From assembly GCF_964291045.1 (NCBI RefSeq), contig NZ_OZ197277.1, positions 744,001 through 808,000 of the forward strand: DNA of 64,000 bases. Reading direction: 5' to 3'. The DNA comes from PALSA-1444 sp964291045. GTDB lineage: Bacteria > Chlamydiota > Chlamydiia > Chlamydiales > Rhabdochlamydiaceae. The position numbers and the translations under genes were made by a program. The notes beneath the pieces were generated by a model, which was not told the DNA's origin, did no database searches, and saw only the letters and a program-made list of their open reading frames with translations. How positions within the stretch are numbered: the stretch's first letter is position 1; each line of letters opens with the position of its first letter. Below, piece by piece: positions 7,885-17,592 of this stretch.

Positions 7885-9567
7885 TTAACGTAATGATTGA
7901 AATGAGGGGGATAATAAGAGTGTTTGTTGGATCTTTTCTGAAAGCTCTTCATGGTGTTTAAAGTTTTCTTCCCTATGAGAAGAGAGTTCTACAATCACTG
8001 TTTTTTCTTGCTGAAAGATCGTATCTAACTCAGAAAAATCTCTTAGTTTAAGATAGGGAATATCAAAAAGATGCGCTGCATGCAAAAAGGTGTAGGGGTG
8101 AGGGGCCGCCACATATGGCTCAAAAACATCTTTTTCTTTAGCAATCGGGAGGAACGAAAAAATGCCTCCTCCTTGATTATTGATGACAATGAGAATTAAA
8201 GGGATTAAAGAAGATTTTATAAGAGCAAGAGAGCTAAGATCGTATAAGAAAGCAAGATCACCAATGAGGGCTACAAGAGGCTTTTGGCTCCCTTCTTTAA
8301 GACCGATTGCTGTTGCAATATTGCCATCAATGCCTGATAGTCCGCGCTGCCCAAAAAGAGTCCCTGTTTTTTTCTGAGGGAAAAAAATCCTATCGATATC
8401 CCTAACCGGCATGCTATTAGAAGAGTAAAGAGAGAAGTGAGAGGGGAGCTTATGGTGAAGGTACCGAATTAACCCCATTTCAGACGGTTTAACAAGAAGT
8501 TCATCCATAAGAGGATCTACTAAATGCGAAAGGGATTTCCACTTACCCACCCACGAGGCTTGAGGAGTGAGATAAGGCATCACTTCTTCACAAAAAAGAT
8601 AAGGATCCATTTGGATACGGTCTGATACGATCCCTTGAGGGTCGTACCGAAGAGGGTGATTAGCAATCACAATATAAGAAGAACATGTTCTAGTAGCTAG
8701 CCATTTTTCTAGCGGCTTAGAAACGATTTTATCTCCGAAATGTAAAATGCAATCAGGCTGCAAAGAGTCTAACACTTTTAAAAGATCGTTATAGTAAGGA
8801 ATAAGAGGAGAGTCATCCATCCCCTCAGATCTGAGGCCTGACATCGGATCTGCAAGGACAGGCCACCCTAGATGTTTGGCAAAAAAGAGAATGGAAGAAG
8901 AAGAAGAAGGCATGCTGCCGCAAACGATCACCCCTTTTTGATAGGAAGAGAGCTTTTTTCCCCACTTTTTAAAAGTGTCTTGAGAAAGGGTGAGATAAGG
9001 AGGTTCATACCGTGTGGGTGTAGTATGCAAATCTAAAACCTCTTCTCTAAAAAAAGGTTCTCTAAATTCACAATTCATGTGCACAGGGCCGTAAGGAGAA
9101 CTAGTTGCTGTATGCACTGCATAAGCAACAGTTGATGTGACCCATTCAGGAGAAAGAGAGGGGTGATTAGCCGGTATATGTGTAAAATGCTTCACATAGT
9201 TTCCAAACAGTTTCAGCTGATCACAGCTTTGATTTGCCATCACATCTTTTAGCTCTGTTGGTCTATCAGCTGTTAAAAGAATTAAGGGGACTCTTTCATG
9301 AAACGCTTCCATGACAGCAGGAAGTAGGTTTCCGACCGCACTTCCAGATGTTGTGATGATGGCAACAGGGCATTTTGAAGACTTGGCAACACCGTAAGCG
9401 TAAAACGCAAGCGCTCTTTCATCAAAATGCACGCACTTAGTAAGCTTTTCTTCTCTAACAGCTGCAGCTGTAAGCTCTGAGGATCTAGAGCCTGGGGCAA
9501 TGCAAACAGTCTTTACTCCGCAAGAGACAAGAGAGTCTATAATATGGTGAGAAAGGGACGTTTTCAC
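7885..9567 (-). CDS. menD: SEPHCHC synthase (MenD)
   Basis: 560 residues, thiamine-diphosphate enzyme that adds 2-oxoglutarate to isochorismate, the first committed step of the pathway. The N-terminal block IAPGSRSSELTAA and TADRPTELKDVMANQ are MenD hallmarks. The ThDP/Mg site is GIDGNIATAIG with GDLAFLYDLSSL and NNQGGGIFSFLP. The length is normal and there is no fused MenH domain. Gaps are 12 bp to menF and 8 bp to menB, consistent with one transcript. Confidence 0.95.
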   Translation of the reverse strand: MKTSLSHHIIDSLVSCGVKTVCIAPGSRSSELTAAAVREEKLTKCVHFDERALAFYAYGVAKSSKCPVAIITTSGSAVGNLLPAVMEAFHERVPLILLTADRPTELKDVMANQSCDQLKLFGNYVKHFTHIPANHPSLSPEWVTSTVAYAVHTATSSPYGPVHMNCEFREPFFREEVLDLHTTPTRYEPPYLTLSQDTFKKWGKKLSSYQKGVIVCGSMPSSSSSILFFAKHLGWPVLADPMSGLRSEGMDDSPLIPYYNDLLKVLDSLQPDCILHFGDKIVSKPLEKWLATRTCSSYIVIANHPLRYDPQGIVSDRIQMDPYLFCEEVMPYLTPQASWVGKWKSLSHLVDPLMDELLVKPSEMGLIRYLHHKLPSHFSLYSSNSMPVRDIDRIFFPQKKTGTLFGQRGLSGIDGNIATAIGLKEGSQKPLVALIGDLAFLYDLSSLALIKSSLIPLILIVINNQGGGIFSFLPIAKEKDVFEPYVAAPHPYTFLHAAHLFDIPYLKLRDFSELDTIFQQEKTVIVELSSHREENFKHHEELSEKIQQTLLLSPSFQSLR

Positions 9568-9579
9568 AGTATTCTCTTG

Positions 9580-10626
9580 TTATAAGGGTGCAGTTTTAAA
9601 CCATTGTAAAAGATGCGCAATTTTTCGCTCAATTTCTTCCCACTCTTTTAAAGGATCAGACTCTTTCACAATGCCAGCTCCTGAAAATAAGTGCACCTCA
9701 TGACCTCTGATGAGAAGTGATCTGATGCCAACTGCTATTTCAGATGTAGACTCTTTCACAAGACCAATAGGAGATCCATACCACCCTCTATCAAAGGGCT
9801 CATGTTTTTTAAGGTAGTCAAGGGCTCGATTTTTAGGAGCTCCTCCAAGAGCTGGTGTTGGATGAAGAGCGGTAATGAGTACATCATCTAAAACATGAGG
9901 CTTTAAAACCCCTTCAAGTTTTTGATAGAGATGCTTTAAATGACGAAATTTTTTTTCCTCAGGAGCTTTCCACTCAAGGCTCTCACAGTAAGGTAAAAGC
10001 TTTTCTTGTAGATAAACCCGGACCGCATCCACTTCTGCAAACTCTTTAGTACTCCACAGCTCATGCTCTAAAAGCGTTCCTGCTAGAGCCTCTGTTTTGA
10101 GTAAGTGCCCTTCTCTAGAAAAAAGAAGCTCAGGGGTAGCTCCCATAAAAGCTGTCTCGGGGTCCAGTTGAACCATAAAAAGAGAGGTTGTACTTCCTAA
10201 GCTCATCAAATGCGTTAAAACGGTATAGGGACTGACAGGAGAGGCAAAGGTAAGAGTTGTTTGTCTAGCTAGTACAATTTTATGCAAAATATTGTCTTTA
10301 ATGAGCTGTTTAACATCTGTCACAGATTGGATCCACTCCTCTTGAGAAGGAAGGTCTGATCTTGAAAGACAAGGAGGAAGAGGCGTTTGAGAAAGCGTGA
10401 GATTTTCATCAGATGATACAAGTTGATCTGGAATAAAATCCCACTCTGAAGGAAACCCTTCCCACACCCCCTGAGAGCTTCCTGGGTAAAAAGACCGAAT
10501 TTTTAGCTTAATAGGAGATGATTTGCCTTCTCCAAATCCTAAATACGCCTTAGACTCTCCTCGTCCTTTCCAAAAAAAAGCAGGGTAAAGAGGCGGATTT
10601 TGTACCTGATTAACAAATGATGTCAC
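9580..10626 (-). CDS. menF: Isochorismate synthase (MenF/EntC family)
   Basis: 348 residues, chorismate-utilising fold; it isomerises chorismate to isochorismate. Visible motifs are HKIVLARQT, EALAGTLLEHE, LHPTPALGGAPK, FDRGWYGSPIG and a C-terminal SGAGIVKESDP with EWEEIERK carrying Mg-binding glutamates. The N-terminal half is shorter than in most MenF proteins (about 430). The start overlaps the menG stop by 4 bp. It could in principle feed a siderophore, but its place between menG and menD says menaquinone. Confidence 0.93.
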   Translation of the reverse strand: MTSFVNQVQNPPLYPAFFWKGRGESKAYLGFGEGKSSPIKLKIRSFYPGSSQGVWEGFPSEWDFIPDQLVSSDENLTLSQTPLPPCLSRSDLPSQEEWIQSVTDVKQLIKDNILHKIVLARQTTLTFASPVSPYTVLTHLMSLGSTTSLFMVQLDPETAFMGATPELLFSREGHLLKTEALAGTLLEHELWSTKEFAEVDAVRVYLQEKLLPYCESLEWKAPEEKKFRHLKHLYQKLEGVLKPHVLDDVLITALHPTPALGGAPKNRALDYLKKHEPFDRGWYGSPIGLVKESTSEIAVGIRSLLIRGHEVHLFSGAGIVKESDPLKEWEEIERKIAHLLQWFKTAPL

Positions 10627-11318
10627 GGTTTTTTTCCTCTATAAATGGTCACAATTCCTAAAGAAAGAGGGGTCATATGGATCTCTTTAAATCCAGCTGT
10701 TTCAAGATGCTCACAAAGCGCTTTTCCTTGAGGAAATGTCTTAATGGTTTCAGCTAAATAAGAATACGCCCTTTGATGCCGCGATATGAGCTTTCCCAGA
10801 AGAGGAAGAAGCTTATTTAGGTAAAAAAAATAGAGAGGGCGAATCAGAAAATGCGTAGGGTGAGAAAACTCTAAAATGAGGAGCTCTCCTTGAGGCTTTA
10901 GCACCCGGTGAATTTCTAATAAACTTTGAGAAAGATCTTCTACATTTCTAATACCAAAGGAGATGGAGACGGTATGAAACATCTCATCTTGAAAGGGAAG
11001 ATGTTCAACAGATGCTTCAACTAACGACACCTTAGAGTGATATTGTGAGAGCTTAATACGTGCTTTTTCAAGCATTTTTGAAGCGGGATCAATCCCATAA
11101 GCTGAGGTGATGAAGGCGCTTTTTTTCAAAAATGCAAGAAGCTGATCTCCTGTCCCTGTTGCGCAATCTAACAAAGTGAAGGGAGTTTGCGGTAAAAACC
11201 GGCACATCACTCTTCTCCAATAGTAATCAATACCTAATGAGAAGAAATGATTGAGAAAATCGTAATAAGAGGCAATGGAGTTAAACATCTGAGCTGTGAG
11301 AGAAGGAGTCTTTTTCAT
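10623..11318 (-). CDS. menG: Demethylmenaquinone C-methyltransferase (MenG/UbiE)
   Basis: 231 residues, class I SAM-dependent methyltransferase, performing the final methylation of the naphthoquinone ring. The SAM motif I is LDCATGTGDQL, and UbiE signatures SFGIRNVED and the stretch RAYSYLAETIKTFPQG are present. It is the first gene of the seven-gene men cluster and overlaps menF by 4 bp. No ubiquinone-specific genes are nearby, so menaquinone is the expected product. Confidence 0.93.
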   Translation of the reverse strand: MKKTPSLTAQMFNSIASYYDFLNHFFSLGIDYYWRRVMCRFLPQTPFTLLDCATGTGDQLLAFLKKSAFITSAYGIDPASKMLEKARIKLSQYHSKVSLVEASVEHLPFQDEMFHTVSISFGIRNVEDLSQSLLEIHRVLKPQGELLILEFSHPTHFLIRPLYFFYLNKLLPLLGKLISRHQRAYSYLAETIKTFPQGKALCEHLETAGFKEIHMTPLSLGIVTIYRGKKP

Positions 11319-11403
11319 AAATGTAGTTAATAATTTTTCACATTTTTAACAGATTGCTTGAATAAAACATAGCGTTATTCAAAAAAATAAAATTCAAAAA
11401 TTG

Positions 11404-12810
11404 TTATTGAGATGAAGTAGCAGCTGTTTTTTGATCGACAAGTCTTCCTAATTTCACTGTGGAAATGAGAGACGCTCCATTCACAAACATCGCAATAACC
11501 CCTGTGATCATTCCACTTGCAAGGACCCCTCCAGAAAGAGTGATGAGAAGTAAACTCATCAGTGAAGCGCCAGCTCTTCCTACTCTTGAACAGATCCCAT
11601 CAATGATCAGTTTTCCTTGGATTTTTTCAAGAGGAGGAAGAAGCAAAAAAGAGATCTCTTTAGAAGTGTCAAAAAGCGTATATTTAGCAGCTCTCACAAG
11701 GCAATAAAATAAAGAGCCTAAGGTGACAAGGAGATTTAAAGAGCTCTCAAGAGGGGTCAGCCATAATAAGAGAAAAAACGGAATTTGAGTGACAAAAAGA
11801 CAAAGAGGCATAGCAAGAGAAGAGACAACCCATCTGTAGTGTTTCATAAAATAAGGGGTAATGAAGAGCGCGCTCACTGCTGTTAAAAGCCCATTCCAAA
11901 AGGAGAGAACTCCGTGGTAGTTAAAGTAGTCTTGAGGATGAGGAAATTTCTGTTTTAAAATATCTAGAAAAATGACCTCTCCAAAGGTGTAGGCAATATA
12001 GTCTGCAAGAGTGATCCATCCTAAAAGAAGAAGATAAGGAGATTTTAAACATTGCTCTAAGGCCCCTTTAACAGAAAGAGGGTCTCTTGGCGCTAAAGAA
12101 GAGGGGACTTGTGAGGGCGTTTCTGAAAGAAGATACCACAGTTTTGTATAGAGAAGAGCTGCTAAAACCCCTGTGAGGGTTAAAAGAGCCATCATGATGG
12201 TAAGAGAGTTTGACCAAGATTGTGCTGAGAAAGTCTCAAGTGTGCACAGTTTAATCAAAGGGCCTGAGAGCATCGTTCCAAGGCTTGCTCCTAGCATAAG
12301 AGGGGCGTACATTTTTTTTGCCTCTTCAACAGGTAAATGAGCATTTACAAAGCTCCAAAAAAGAACTGTTAAAAGAGCAATTTTCCACAGCTCTGCCATA
12401 CTAAAAAAGAGCATGGAGAAAAACTGAGGAGCAAAATGGGCTAAAACAAGATGTCCTGGAATCTCTTGTGCATGCATCAGTAGATGGACAATAGAGGGGA
12501 TTAAAGGGTATAGCACGGTTGCAAAGAGAATAAAAAAAGAGAGGAATCCAGTAAGTGTGATCCAAAACACTTTTAACATGGAGTGACGGTTGAGAAGGTA
12601 GGTCAGGATAAAGACCATGATAATGGAGGCTGGCATTGCTCCAAACAGTTCAAAGAAGGGAATGGAACTGGCATCTTTTCCAAGATCCACAACAGCTAAC
12701 GTATTTCTAGCACTTTTTAAAAGAGAGTAGCCGGTATTAAGAAAACAGATCACTCCTAGCATAAGCGCAAATAATATCCATTGTTTGCTGTTAGCTAGGA
12801 GCTTTTTCAT
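11404..12810 (-). CDS. Nucleotide transporter family (Tlc/NTT-like) membrane protein
   Basis: 468 residues with about 11-12 membrane helices. The N-terminal LLKSARNTLAVVD followed by SIPFFELFGAMPAS and the later EKIQGKLIIDGICSRVGRAGAS match the layout of ADP/ATP translocases of obligate intracellular bacteria (family Tlc/NTT). The conserved blocks are diverged: the usual KGKAAID-type stretch is QGKLIID. Known members exchange host ATP for ADP or import other nucleotides or NAD; which substrate this one carries cannot be told. It lies 85 bp upstream of menG on the same strand and 20 bp after typA, so it may be co-transcribed with either. Confidence 0.8.
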   Translation of the reverse strand: MKKLLANSKQWILFALMLGVICFLNTGYSLLKSARNTLAVVDLGKDASSIPFFELFGAMPASIIMVFILTYLLNRHSMLKVFWITLTGFLSFFILFATVLYPLIPSIVHLLMHAQEIPGHLVLAHFAPQFFSMLFFSMAELWKIALLTVLFWSFVNAHLPVEEAKKMYAPLMLGASLGTMLSGPLIKLCTLETFSAQSWSNSLTIMMALLTLTGVLAALLYTKLWYLLSETPSQVPSSLAPRDPLSVKGALEQCLKSPYLLLLGWITLADYIAYTFGEVIFLDILKQKFPHPQDYFNYHGVLSFWNGLLTAVSALFITPYFMKHYRWVVSSLAMPLCLFVTQIPFFLLLWLTPLESSLNLLVTLGSLFYCLVRAAKYTLFDTSKEISFLLLPPLEKIQGKLIIDGICSRVGRAGASLMSLLLITLSGGVLASGMITGVIAMFVNGASLISTVKLGRLVDQKTAATSSQ

Positions 12811-12830
12811 ATAATACCGTGCTTTTTCGT

Positions 12831-14660
12831 TTATGACCGTTTATCGCCTCTTTTACGGTCTTGTTCTTTCAGAAAACGTTTACGGAGTCTAATCGACTTA
12901 GGAGTCACTTCAATCACTTCATCTTCGTTGATAAAGTCAATCGCTGTCTCTAAAGTAAATCGTCTTGGCGGAACTAAAATGATATTTTCATCACTTCCTG
13001 AAGCGCGCATGTTCGTGAGCTGCTTTTCTTTAGTGATGTTAACAATCATATCGTTATCACGACTGTGTTCTCCGATAACCATCCCTTCGTAAACTTCTTC
13101 ACCAGGAGACATGAAAAGAGATCCTCGCTCTTGCAGGGCAAACGCTGCATAGCCAGTTGTTTTTCCTTGGTTACCTGAAATAAGCGCCCCTTTCTTGCGT
13201 CCTGGGATTTCACCTTTCCAATCACCATAGCTCTCAAAGACAGATGTTAAAATTCCAAGACCCCGTGTTGAGGTTAAAAACTCACTACGGTATCCCATAA
13301 GACCTCTTGTTGGCATGAAAAACTGAATCGTTGCAATGCCGTGTTCATTGGTTTCTAAGAAACGCATTTCCCCTTTACGGCGAGAGAGCTCTTCAATGAC
13401 AGTGCCAGAATATTCTTGAGGCACTTCAATATGCACATTTTCCATCGGCTCTTGCCGCTTACCGTCAATTTCTTTAAGAATAACTCTCGGTTTAGAGATC
13501 ACAAATTCATAGTTTTCTCTTCGCATCGCTTCAATGAGAACAGCTAAGTGAAGTTCACCTCTTCCGCTCACTTCTACAGCTTCATCTTTATCAAGATCAA
13601 TTTTTAAAGAAATGTTGGCTTTTTTCTCTTGAGAGAGTCTGTCGCGGATTTTATTCATCGTGACATTCTTTCCATCTTTTCCCACAAACGGGCCGTTATT
13701 CACGGTCACTTCAATGGTTAAAGTAGGATCTGCAAGGTGAATCGGAGGAAGATGCACAATGTGAGAAGGAGCGCAGACAGTATCTCCAATCGTAATTTCT
13801 GTAATGCCTGAGAGGCTGATGATATCTCCTACTCCAGCTTCTTCCATTTCTACTTTTTTAAGACCAAGGTGCCCTTCAATTTTGACAATTTTATGCTCTG
13901 TCGGGTGGCCATTTTTATCCACTCTTGCAATCACATCGCCTTTTCGAATTACCCCTTCTAAAATACGGCCGCACGCTTGTCTTCCTAAGTAGCTGTCATA
14001 GGTGAGCGTTGTTGCTTGCATGAGAAACGGAAGTTCTAAGTTGCCAGGAGGATGAGGAACGACGTCGATAATCAGCTGAAAAAGAGGCTTAAGGTCAACT
14101 CTTGGATCATCCAGATGTTTCATCGCAAATCCTGCAAGACCTGAAGCGTACATGATGGGGAAGTCTAATTGAGCGTCAGTCGCTCCAAGTTCCACAAAAA
14201 GATCAAAAGTGAGGTTAAGCGCTCTATCAGGGTTTGCGTGAGGTCTATCAATTTTATTTAAGACAACAACAGGACGAAGGCCCATTTTGAGGGCTTGAGA
14301 GAGAACAAACCGCGTTTGAGGCATAGGCCCTTCTTGCGCATCTACCACGAGAAGAACAGAATTCACAAGTCCCAGCACTCTTTCAACTTCTCCTGAGAAG
14401 TCAGCATGTCCTGGAGTGTCAATCATGTTAATTTTATAATCTCCATAAAACACACTCGTGTGTTTTGCAAAGATCGTAATACCTCGTTCTTGCTCCTGGT
14501 CGTAGCTATCCATCACCCTTTCTGGTATTTTTTCATTGTCACGAAAGACACTGGACTGTTTTAACAGTTGGTCTAGAAGAGTTGTTTTGCCGTGGTCAAT
14601 GTGGGCAATGATGGCAATATTACGAATTTTTTCTGGAGAAAAAGGTGTTTGAACAGTCAT
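12831..14660 (-). CDS. typA: Translational GTPase TypA/BipA
   Basis: 609 residues from ATG 14660. An in-frame extension to 14735 exists, but the family starts just before the G domain, so MTVQTPFSPEKIRN is the likely N-terminus. G1 is AHIDHGKT (about 19-26), G2 is in RGITI, G3 is DTPGHADF, G4 is NKID. EF-G-like domains and the TypA-specific C-terminal region (RGLMGYRSEFLT, MIVNITKEKQLTNMRAS) follow. It binds the ribosome and acts in stress-related translation and large-subunit assembly. Some chlamydia-like genomes carry it; it is full length here. Confidence 0.95.
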   Translation of the reverse strand: MTVQTPFSPEKIRNIAIIAHIDHGKTTLLDQLLKQSSVFRDNEKIPERVMDSYDQEQERGITIFAKHTSVFYGDYKINMIDTPGHADFSGEVERVLGLVNSVLLVVDAQEGPMPQTRFVLSQALKMGLRPVVVLNKIDRPHANPDRALNLTFDLFVELGATDAQLDFPIMYASGLAGFAMKHLDDPRVDLKPLFQLIIDVVPHPPGNLELPFLMQATTLTYDSYLGRQACGRILEGVIRKGDVIARVDKNGHPTEHKIVKIEGHLGLKKVEMEEAGVGDIISLSGITEITIGDTVCAPSHIVHLPPIHLADPTLTIEVTVNNGPFVGKDGKNVTMNKIRDRLSQEKKANISLKIDLDKDEAVEVSGRGELHLAVLIEAMRRENYEFVISKPRVILKEIDGKRQEPMENVHIEVPQEYSGTVIEELSRRKGEMRFLETNEHGIATIQFFMPTRGLMGYRSEFLTSTRGLGILTSVFESYGDWKGEIPGRKKGALISGNQGKTTGYAAFALQERGSLFMSPGEEVYEGMVIGEHSRDNDMIVNITKEKQLTNMRASGSDENIILVPPRRFTLETAIDFINEDEVIEVTPKSIRLRKRFLKEQDRKRGDKRS

Positions 14661-15026
14661 AACGTTATAATACTTTAGGTTAAACTTAAGGTTAGAAAAA
14701 TACTGTAACAGAAGTAGAACATAAAGCCTATTCAATAAATAAGTTGATATTTGATGGTTTAAGAAGGGAAAACAGACTTTTTTTTATAGAGGTAGGAGAA
14801 GCTAAAAGCACCTCTTCTAAGCCAAGATATAAATGTCTTAAAATAATAAATATTTTCTTTGTGAGAAAAAATGCCACGAAAAGCACGAATGATCACTTTT
14901 GCATTTCTTTTTCCTCTACATACTAAGAATAGGGGATTTCAAAAGAGATTTTTTTATGCTGCATTTATTGGAATTAATTGTATGATGAATTTTCCCGAAT
15001 TAGTAGGCATTCCATAAGAGGCTATT
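14661..15026. other. Divergent promoter region between typA and a TPR gene
   Basis: 366 bp that must hold the start signals for typA (leftward) and the TPR gene at 15027 (rightward). A 60-codon plus-strand frame inside it has no ribosome site or recognisable product and I treat it as noise. No RNA gene or repeat seen. Confidence 0.5.
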
Positions 15027-17237
15027 ATGACCATTCAGTCCCGTTCTTTAAGTCACGAAAACTTATACATTTCAGAAACTCCACAAGATAATCTTTCCCT
15101 AGAAAATGGCGAATATTCTTTACCTGTAAAAAAAATTAAACAGGCATCTACAGATATTTTTCAAGAAAAAAATTCAGAAGCTAAGACTTCAAAAAGCCGT
15201 GATTATGCGTTAATGAATGATCCTGACGTCTTGGTAACCAAGATAAGACACATTACTACAGAAAGATGGATCCAGGCCATCTATGATGAACCTAATAATG
15301 GGGTTTTAGTATTTAACTATGGGAGAATGTATCCTCTTTTAACCCGGGATCACGCTAAGGGTAGAGGCCTTAACCATAGAGAATGTATTACTGATCTATT
15401 AAATGATATTGATTTTTCGCATAGATATGTATGTATGAATCAAGAGGAGCTCTTCAAGGAAGCTGCTAAAAGAGATTTTCAAGGAAAATGTATCTATAAA
15501 CAGTTAGCTAAAGTCTATCAGTTCATCGACTACACGGTTCTTGAAAATCGTACGGCTATTGGTGAATATCAAGGAAAATTGAGTGTCATTCAGGAAGTCG
15601 ATAATTTCCTTAAGTTGATTGAACTCTATTCAAACGATGATATGAACTACGCTTTATTAGGAAAGACGATTAGGTATTATTCGATGCTTAACAAGCAATT
15701 AGAGTATCCACAAGAAGAGGATTGGATAGAAGAAAAAATATTATCCCTTCCAGGCATTAAGCAAGAAGAAGATCTTTATCACAAAGCGCTTCTACTCAAT
15801 CCTCATAATGATGAAGCTTATGTAGGGCTCGGGCTGATTAACGTAGCAAGAGATGAATTTAAGGAAACAAATCTTTTCTTTAAAGCTTTTCAGCTGAATC
15901 CTAAGAATTTAGAAGCTGCAGTATTACATTTAAATGAAATAGATAAATTTCTACACCCTAGAAATCATCAAACAAATAGAACTCAAGATGAGATCATTAA
16001 GTTTCCAGCTGATAATGGTATCGCTATGTGTAAAGCGATTGAAAATACCATTCAATCAGCTCCACACTACTTAGCAACAGCTCCTCATTGGTATGAGTGG
16101 GGGAATCTTAGCTCTATAGATGAATCCAAAAACTATTTTTCTGTTATTTTAAAAAAATTTATAAATTCTTCTCTTGAAAAACATGTTAAACGCCATGCCT
16201 TAAAATCTTTTATCAATGCGCAGGATCATATTTTTTATTCTGAAAATGAAGAGCAAATCGCAAATCTTTTATTTTTTCTAAGCAAAACACATTTAGTTAG
16301 CCCTAAGGAAGATTTCTGGGATATAAAATACTTTTGTGAGGAGAATTTTGGATTCCATCTAAAGTCTATTCATATTGTCTCTATATGGACTGAGTTTCTT
16401 AAAGCCCATTTTCCTCATGATGAAACAAGCTTAAAAAAACTTATCTCCCATTTTATGGCCACTATTAATGAGTCAGGTACGCATTCTGAGATGGCATATT
16501 ACTATTTAGCCACATTGATATCTTCTGATGAAACCCTTGAGATCAGGGGAGAAAAATTAACTCAGCTAGAGCTTTATCAAAGAGCTGCAAGTTATGTATA
16601 CAACACTTCGTTTTACCCGCATGATAAGTACTATACTCTAGATAGAGCAGCTCATATATTAGGACACTATGCCCAAATCTTAGAAGAAGATGAAAAAAAA
16701 GAAGATCTTGGTCAATACAATTTCGAGCCATTTGAGTGGGAAAGTGCCTCTTCCATGACCAAAAAAAATATCTATTTAAAAGCTTTATCCATTGGGCATG
16801 AGTCTGCCTGGCCTTATTTTTACTTAGGAAAAGCATTTCAAAATCCTATAGAGATTAGAGGAAAGAGATTTAGTTCATCAAAAGAGCTGTTTTTAACAGC
16901 ACTTGATGTAGGTCCATACCATGCAGAGGCTTATTACCATCTCGGCAATTTGTTATCTCAGGAAGAGAGCATTACTTTGTTAAATGGGACGACACTCACG
17001 CGTCAACAGCTTTATACAAAGGCTATTCAATTAGGTGTTGATGAGGCTCATGCTTATTACCAAGCTGCAAATATGATGAAAGAGGGTCAAGCCATTCTTC
17101 TATTTAACGGGGTGACGTATTTATCTAAGATTGATTTACTTTTTAAAGCATTTTCTATGAAGATGGAATCTTGTTACTATTTAAACCAAATTGCCCTGCA
17201 TTTTAAAAAGCAAAAATCTCTCACATCTGTGACTTAA
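15027..17237 (+). CDS. Large TPR-repeat protein, candidate effector
   Basis: 736 residues, no signal peptide or membrane helix. Scattered TPR-like units are visible: LYHKALLLNPHNDEAYVGLG around residues 250-270, and at the C-terminus LYTKAIQLGVDEAHAYYQAA. The C-terminal repeats carry a short insert of the form LLNGTTLTRQQLY between the two helices, the same variant as in the genes at 34204 and 39454. The N-terminus (MTIQ..., then a basic patch PVKKIKQ) and the C-terminal LLFNGVTYLSK are paralogous to the 39454 gene. GAGG precedes the ATG. TPRs mediate protein-protein contacts; secretion into the host is an inference from the family expansion. Confidence 0.75.
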   Translation: MTIQSRSLSHENLYISETPQDNLSLENGEYSLPVKKIKQASTDIFQEKNSEAKTSKSRDYALMNDPDVLVTKIRHITTERWIQAIYDEPNNGVLVFNYGRMYPLLTRDHAKGRGLNHRECITDLLNDIDFSHRYVCMNQEELFKEAAKRDFQGKCIYKQLAKVYQFIDYTVLENRTAIGEYQGKLSVIQEVDNFLKLIELYSNDDMNYALLGKTIRYYSMLNKQLEYPQEEDWIEEKILSLPGIKQEEDLYHKALLLNPHNDEAYVGLGLINVARDEFKETNLFFKAFQLNPKNLEAAVLHLNEIDKFLHPRNHQTNRTQDEIIKFPADNGIAMCKAIENTIQSAPHYLATAPHWYEWGNLSSIDESKNYFSVILKKFINSSLEKHVKRHALKSFINAQDHIFYSENEEQIANLLFFLSKTHLVSPKEDFWDIKYFCEENFGFHLKSIHIVSIWTEFLKAHFPHDETSLKKLISHFMATINESGTHSEMAYYYLATLISSDETLEIRGEKLTQLELYQRAASYVYNTSFYPHDKYYTLDRAAHILGHYAQILEEDEKKEDLGQYNFEPFEWESASSMTKKNIYLKALSIGHESAWPYFYLGKAFQNPIEIRGKRFSSSKELFLTALDVGPYHAEAYYHLGNLLSQEESITLLNGTTLTRQQLYTKAIQLGVDEAHAYYQAANMMKEGQAILLFNGVTYLSKIDLLFKAFSMKMESCYYLNQIALHFKKQKSLTSVT

Positions 17238-17259
17238 CTGAATGAAAGACTTTTATGTT

Positions 17260-17421
17260 CTTGAAAGAGCGTGTGGCATGATGCTCTAAAAATAGCTATT
17301 TTTTGAACATAAGTTTTTTTCAAAAAACAACTTATAGGGATTTAGAAGGGTTAAAAAAAGAAAATGGCTGCATTGTGTATTGAACTTAAAAAAGTAAGAC
17401 ATCATGTAACACTCTTTCAAG
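17260..17421. repeat. MITE-like element with imperfect terminal inverted repeats
   Basis: The left end CTTGAAAGAG (17260-17269) plus the following CGTGTGGCATGATG is repeated in inverted, slightly decayed form at the right end, which closes with CTCTTTCAAG (17412-17421) preceded by CATCATGTAACA. The left end also resembles the terminal repeat of the MITE at 33850 (GTGTxGCATxATxCTCTAAAAA). There is no coding capacity for a transposase. No clear target duplication is visible, so the exact borders are uncertain. Confidence 0.4.
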
Positions 17422-17570
17422 GAGCTTTGATATCCATATCTTAAAGGAAGGATCGCTATTTTTTGGGAAAACTCTTCAGGCGCTTTTACGCTTAAATCAG
17501 AGATGATGATGAGTGCGAGTTTTTTTACTTCTTCACTGCCTATTAGGCTTAAAATTAAAACAGATGTCAC
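17286..17570 (-). pseudogene. Possible gene remnant, overlapped by a MITE-like element
   Basis: A 94-codon frame from GTG 17570. The first about 57 residues (VLILSLIGSEEVKKLALIII and onward to LPLRYGYQSSL) have protein-like composition; the rest, falling inside the MITE-like element, is Phe/Cys-rich and looks random. No ribosome site at good spacing is seen. The simplest reading is the surviving piece of a gene truncated by the element. No family recognised; it may also be chance. Confidence 0.22.
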
Positions 17571-17592
17571 ACCCTTAAGCTTATTATCAAAA

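Noticed and set aside
14744..14926. 60-codon plus-strand frame in the typA/TPR gap
   Set aside because: No ribosome site, random composition; region is better explained as divergent promoters.
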